Source: Methylococcales bacterium
Lineage (GTDB): Bacteria; Pseudomonadota; Gammaproteobacteria; Methylococcales; Methylomonadaceae
Reading direction: 5' to 3'
Assembly: GCA_023146575.1 (NCBI GenBank)
Contig: JAGLBU010000089.1
Span: 1-7,092, forward strand
Length of the DNA: 7,092 nucleotides
A model generated the notes under the pieces. The model was not told the DNA's origin. It made no database searches and worked only from the letters and a program-made list of their open reading frames with translations. This document shows positions 4,661 to 7,092 of this stretch, piece by piece. Position 1 is the stretch's first letter; every line of letters begins with the position of its first letter. A program made the position numbers and the translations under genes.

Positions 4661-6777
4661 GCCTTAAGAATATGGACACCACTAACTTAGCCCAAGCTAA
4701 CTTATATATTAATCGTGAATTAAGCTTATTGGAGTTTAATATTCGCGTTCTCGCGGAAGCTCGAAAAGAAAGTATTCCTCTGTTAGAGCGACTTAATTAT
4801 CTGTGTATTTCATGCTCTAATTTAGACGAATTTTTTGAAGTCCGTGTTGCCAGTGTTTTACAGCTGGGTGCAATTAACCCCAGTGCTATTGCTATAGACG
4901 GACTGACGACTAAAGAACAACAAGAGCAAATTTCCATCAAAGCGCATCATTTAGTTCAAGACCAGTATCAATTGCTCAATGAGGTATTAATCCCTGAGTT
5001 AGAAAAAGAAAATATCTTTTTTTTACGGCGGGATAAATGGACAGAAGCACAGCATAAATGGTTGGCTGATTTTTTTGAAACCGAATTATTGCCTATTTTG
5101 ACCCCTGTTGGATTAGACTCAGCGCATCCTTTTCCACGTATTTTAAATAAAAGTTTAAATTTTATTATTTCATTAACGGGGAAAGATGCTTTCGGGCGTA
5201 AAAGTGGTCGTGCCATTTTGCAAGCACCACGGGCATTGCCGAGATTGATCGAAATTCCCAATGATGAAACCGATAGCGAAGGGCATAATTTTGTGTTTTT
5301 ATCTTCGATTATTCATGCCTTTATCAGTCAATTATTTAATGGGATGACCATAAAAGGCTGTCATCAATTTAGAGTGACTCGCAACAGTGATTTACTGGTG
5401 GATGATGATGCGATTGATGATTTAATGCACGCTGTAAAGGGTGAGTTAATGATGCGTAATTATGGTGATGAAGTGCGTTTAGAAGTGGATGCGCAAGCGC
5501 CAGATGAAACGCTTAGTTTTTTGTTGACCCGCTTTCAGATGAACCGCTCACAGCTCTATCTTGCCAATGGACCTGTTAATTTAAATCGTATTCAAGCGAT
5601 TTATAATCTCGTTGACCGCCCCGATTTAAAATTCACCCCGTTTAATCCTATCATGCCTGTGCAATTTGGGCGGAATCGAAATATTTTTGATGCCATTAAA
5701 AAACACGATATTTTATTACACCATCCGTATGATTCTTTTTTACCAGTGATTGAGTTTATTCGCCAAGCCGCTAATGACCCTAATGTCTTAGCCATCAAGC
5801 AGACACTTTATCGAACAGGGATTGATTCTCCCATCGTTAATACCTTGATAAAAGCCGCGCGGGCAGATAAAGAAGTGACTGTGGTGATTGAATTACTGGC
5901 ACGTTTTGATGAAGAGGAAAATATAGGCTTAGCTAATAAACTTCAAGAGGCGGCGGTTCATGTTGTTTATGGGGTAGTTGGTTATAAAACCCATGCGAAA
6001 ATGTGCTTAGTCTTGCGCAAAGAAGGCAAGCACCTGCGTAATTATGTGCATTTAGGTACGGGAAATTATCATCAAAAAACCACTCGTTTATATACGGACT
6101 ATGGCTTGTTTTCTTGTGATAAAGTTTTGGGGGAAGATGTACGCCGTGTCTTTGTACAACTGACCAGTTTAGGAAAGGTTACTAAGCTGAATAAATTGTT
6201 ACAATCACCTTTTACCTTACATAGCGGTCTTATTGCTATGATTGAGCGTGAAAGTGAAAATGCAAAAGCGGGGAAACCTGCCTCCATTATTATAAAAATT
6301 AATGCTCTCGTCGAAGAAAAAAGCATTCAAGCGTTGTACAGAGCCTCACAAGCAGGGGTTAAAATTAATTTAATTATACGAGGAATTTGTTGTCTTCGTC
6401 CTAACATTAAGGGAATTTCAGAAAACATCGAAGTACGCTCTATTATTGGGCGTTTTTTAGAACATACCCGTGTTTACGCTTTTGAAAACAGTGGTAATTG
6501 GGAAGTTTATGGTGCCAGTGCGGATCTAATGACCCGTAATCTTTTTAAACGAGTGGAGACCTGTTTCCCAATTGAAAATAAAAAACTGTTAAATCGAATC
6601 TTGCAAGATCTCGCCTGTTATTTAAATGATAATGACCAAGCATGGATACTACAAAGTGATGGTCATTATCAACGGGTGGATCGCGATCCAAGCGACGCAA
6701 TTTTTCAAGCTCAAACAGCACTTCTCAATGAAAATCAAGAACACCCCATCGGATCAACCATCTTAAAGGGGATTTAA
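4657..6777 (+). CDS. ppk1: polyphosphate kinase 1
   Basis: Reversibly moves the terminal phosphate of ATP onto inorganic polyphosphate, a membrane-associated activity tied to phosphate storage and stress response. The 706 aa are typical for PPK1. The domain order is complete: N domain (about 10-115, starting YINRELSLLEFNIRVL), head domain (about 120-325, with LTPVGLDSAHPFP), and C1 and C2 phospholipase D-like domains. The catalytic residues are visible: His446 in YKTHAK (autophosphorylated; E. coli His435) and His465 in YVHLGTGNYH (E. coli His454), with Arg386 in TLYRTG and Arg416 in LLARFDEE matching E. coli Arg375 and Arg405. C2 carries IRGICCLRP and SIIGRFLEHTR. The ATG at 4657 overlaps the cobD stop as ATGA, implying translational coupling; an in-frame ATG at 4672 is an alternative, and neither has a strong SD. 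It ends in a convergent overlap with the next gene. No ppx, phoU or pstSCAB gene is seen. Confidence 0.97.
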   Translation: MSLKNMDTTNLAQANLYINRELSLLEFNIRVLAEARKESIPLLERLNYLCISCSNLDEFFEVRVASVLQLGAINPSAIAIDGLTTKEQQEQISIKAHHLVQDQYQLLNEVLIPELEKENIFFLRRDKWTEAQHKWLADFFETELLPILTPVGLDSAHPFPRILNKSLNFIISLTGKDAFGRKSGRAILQAPRALPRLIEIPNDETDSEGHNFVFLSSIIHAFISQLFNGMTIKGCHQFRVTRNSDLLVDDDAIDDLMHAVKGELMMRNYGDEVRLEVDAQAPDETLSFLLTRFQMNRSQLYLANGPVNLNRIQAIYNLVDRPDLKFTPFNPIMPVQFGRNRNIFDAIKKHDILLHHPYDSFLPVIEFIRQAANDPNVLAIKQTLYRTGIDSPIVNTLIKAARADKEVTVVIELLARFDEEENIGLANKLQEAAVHVVYGVVGYKTHAKMCLVLRKEGKHLRNYVHLGTGNYHQKTTRLYTDYGLFSCDKVLGEDVRRVFVQLTSLGKVTKLNKLLQSPFTLHSGLIAMIERESENAKAGKPASIIIKINALVEEKSIQALYRASQAGVKINLIIRGICCLRPNIKGISENIEVRSIIGRFLEHTRVYAFENSGNWEVYGASADLMTRNLFKRVETCFPIENKKLLNRILQDLACYLNDNDQAWILQSDGHYQRVDRDPSDAIFQAQTALLNENQEHPIGSTILKGI

Positions 6778-7092
6778 AATATAAAAACAATGCCAGCTGT
6801 GTTTTTCCAAACGATATTGGCGCTCAATAGAAAACCCTGCTTCTAAGATGGTTTTTTCTACCAATGAGCCTGAAGTGCCTGCTACCCCAATTTCCCATTG
6901 ATGGTCGCGGTCTTTGTGTTGACTTGGAATTAATTTATAATTTAGTTCCCATTTTTTCCACGGGATTTTAGGCAAACAAAGCGATAGCCCCATCACTCTT
7001 CGTTGATCGGGCAACGATAACACGACTTTAGTTTGAGTAACACGTCGAATTTCTTGTAAAGAGGGTAAAAAATCTTGAAAAGGAATATGCTC
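6763..7092 (-). CDS. class I SAM-dependent methyltransferase, C-terminal part (runs off the right edge)
   Basis: On the minus strand the frame is open from the window edge (7092) to TAA at 6763-6765, giving 109 residues. A GTG at 7023 lies inside the continuous frame and is not the likely start. The visible part begins EHIPFQDFLPSLQEIRRV, which reads as the post-motif region of a Rossmann-type methyltransferase, where a leading Glu-His-Ile/Leu commonly ends the acidic loop after strand 4. KVVLSLPD then gives strand 5. The tail has a HQWEIGVAGTS block, an ILEAGFSIERQYRL strand and a final SWHCFYILNPL strand, as in many small methyltransferases. The SAM-binding GxGxG motif would lie outside the window. 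The substrate cannot be judged. Its last 15 bases overlap the end of ppk1 on the opposite strand. Confidence 0.7.
   Translation of the reverse strand, partial: EHIPFQDFLPSLQEIRRVTQTKVVLSLPDQRRVMGLSLCLPKIPWKKWELNYKLIPSQHKDRDHQWEIGVAGTSGSLVEKTILEAGFSIERQYRLEKHSWHCFYILNPL

Noticed and set aside
4968..6326. Minus-strand open frames within ppk1
   Set aside because: Antisense shadows; the ppk1 frame is complete with all catalytic residues.
7021..7023. GTG as the start of a short 86-aa gene at the right edge
   Set aside because: The frame continues without a stop to the window edge and the extra residues (EHIPFQDFLPSLQEIRR) fit a methyltransferase, so the gene is truncated by the window rather than starting here.
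1..7092. A defence island, phage, CRISPR or new multi-gene system
   Set aside because: Apart from the AP2-like gene all recognised genes are core or common metabolic genes; no nuclease, toxin-antitoxin pair, integrase, transposase or spacer-repeat array was seen.

Overview
The window is AT-rich (by eye around 40% G+C, not computed). It holds eight genes, mostly chromosomal housekeeping and accessory-metabolism genes typical of a gammaproteobacterium. The taxon is an inference: an AsmA-family envelope protein implies an outer membrane, and the pgk, cobD and ppk1 products read as proteobacterial. A methanotroph or sulfur-oxidiser-type gammaproteobacterium would fit, but no marker in the window fixes the genus.

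Left part (1-925): the N-terminal 171 codons of an AsmA-family envelope protein run off the left edge on the minus strand. Divergent to it is an 82-residue, cationic-tailed small membrane protein of unknown function. That gene converges on a minus-strand typical 2-Cys peroxiredoxin, and a strong minus-strand terminator lies between their 3' ends.

Middle (1532-2442): a 278-bp divergent control region separates the peroxiredoxin gene from a plus-strand gene for a small basic protein. This protein looks like two AP2/ERF-type (integrase-DNA-binding-domain-like) units. It is the only gene here that looks accessory. Its upstream region has a plausible sigma70 promoter, a perfect dyad at the expected transcription start, competing hairpin arms, and a hairpin with a U-rich tail just before the ribosome binding site. 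A 16-bp piece of this leader recurs, without a 13-bp internal segment, directly at the gene's stop codon. The gene then ends in its own terminator.

Right part (2443-7092): pgk (phosphoglycerate kinase) ends in a strong terminator whose loop carries an anti-Shine-Dalgarno-like octamer. Five bases after the U-tract starts cobD (threonine-phosphate decarboxylase, cobalamin side-arm synthesis). cobD overlaps ppk1 (polyphosphate kinase) by ATGA, so these two are almost certainly co-translated. ppk1 ends in a 15-bp tail-to-tail overlap with a minus-strand gene for the C-terminus of a class I SAM-dependent methyltransferase, which runs off the right edge.

I see no rRNA, tRNA, CRISPR array, transposase or complete mobile element. 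No obviously new multi-gene system is present. The AP2-like gene with its structured leader and repeated flank is the most unusual item, followed by the pgk-cobD junction.
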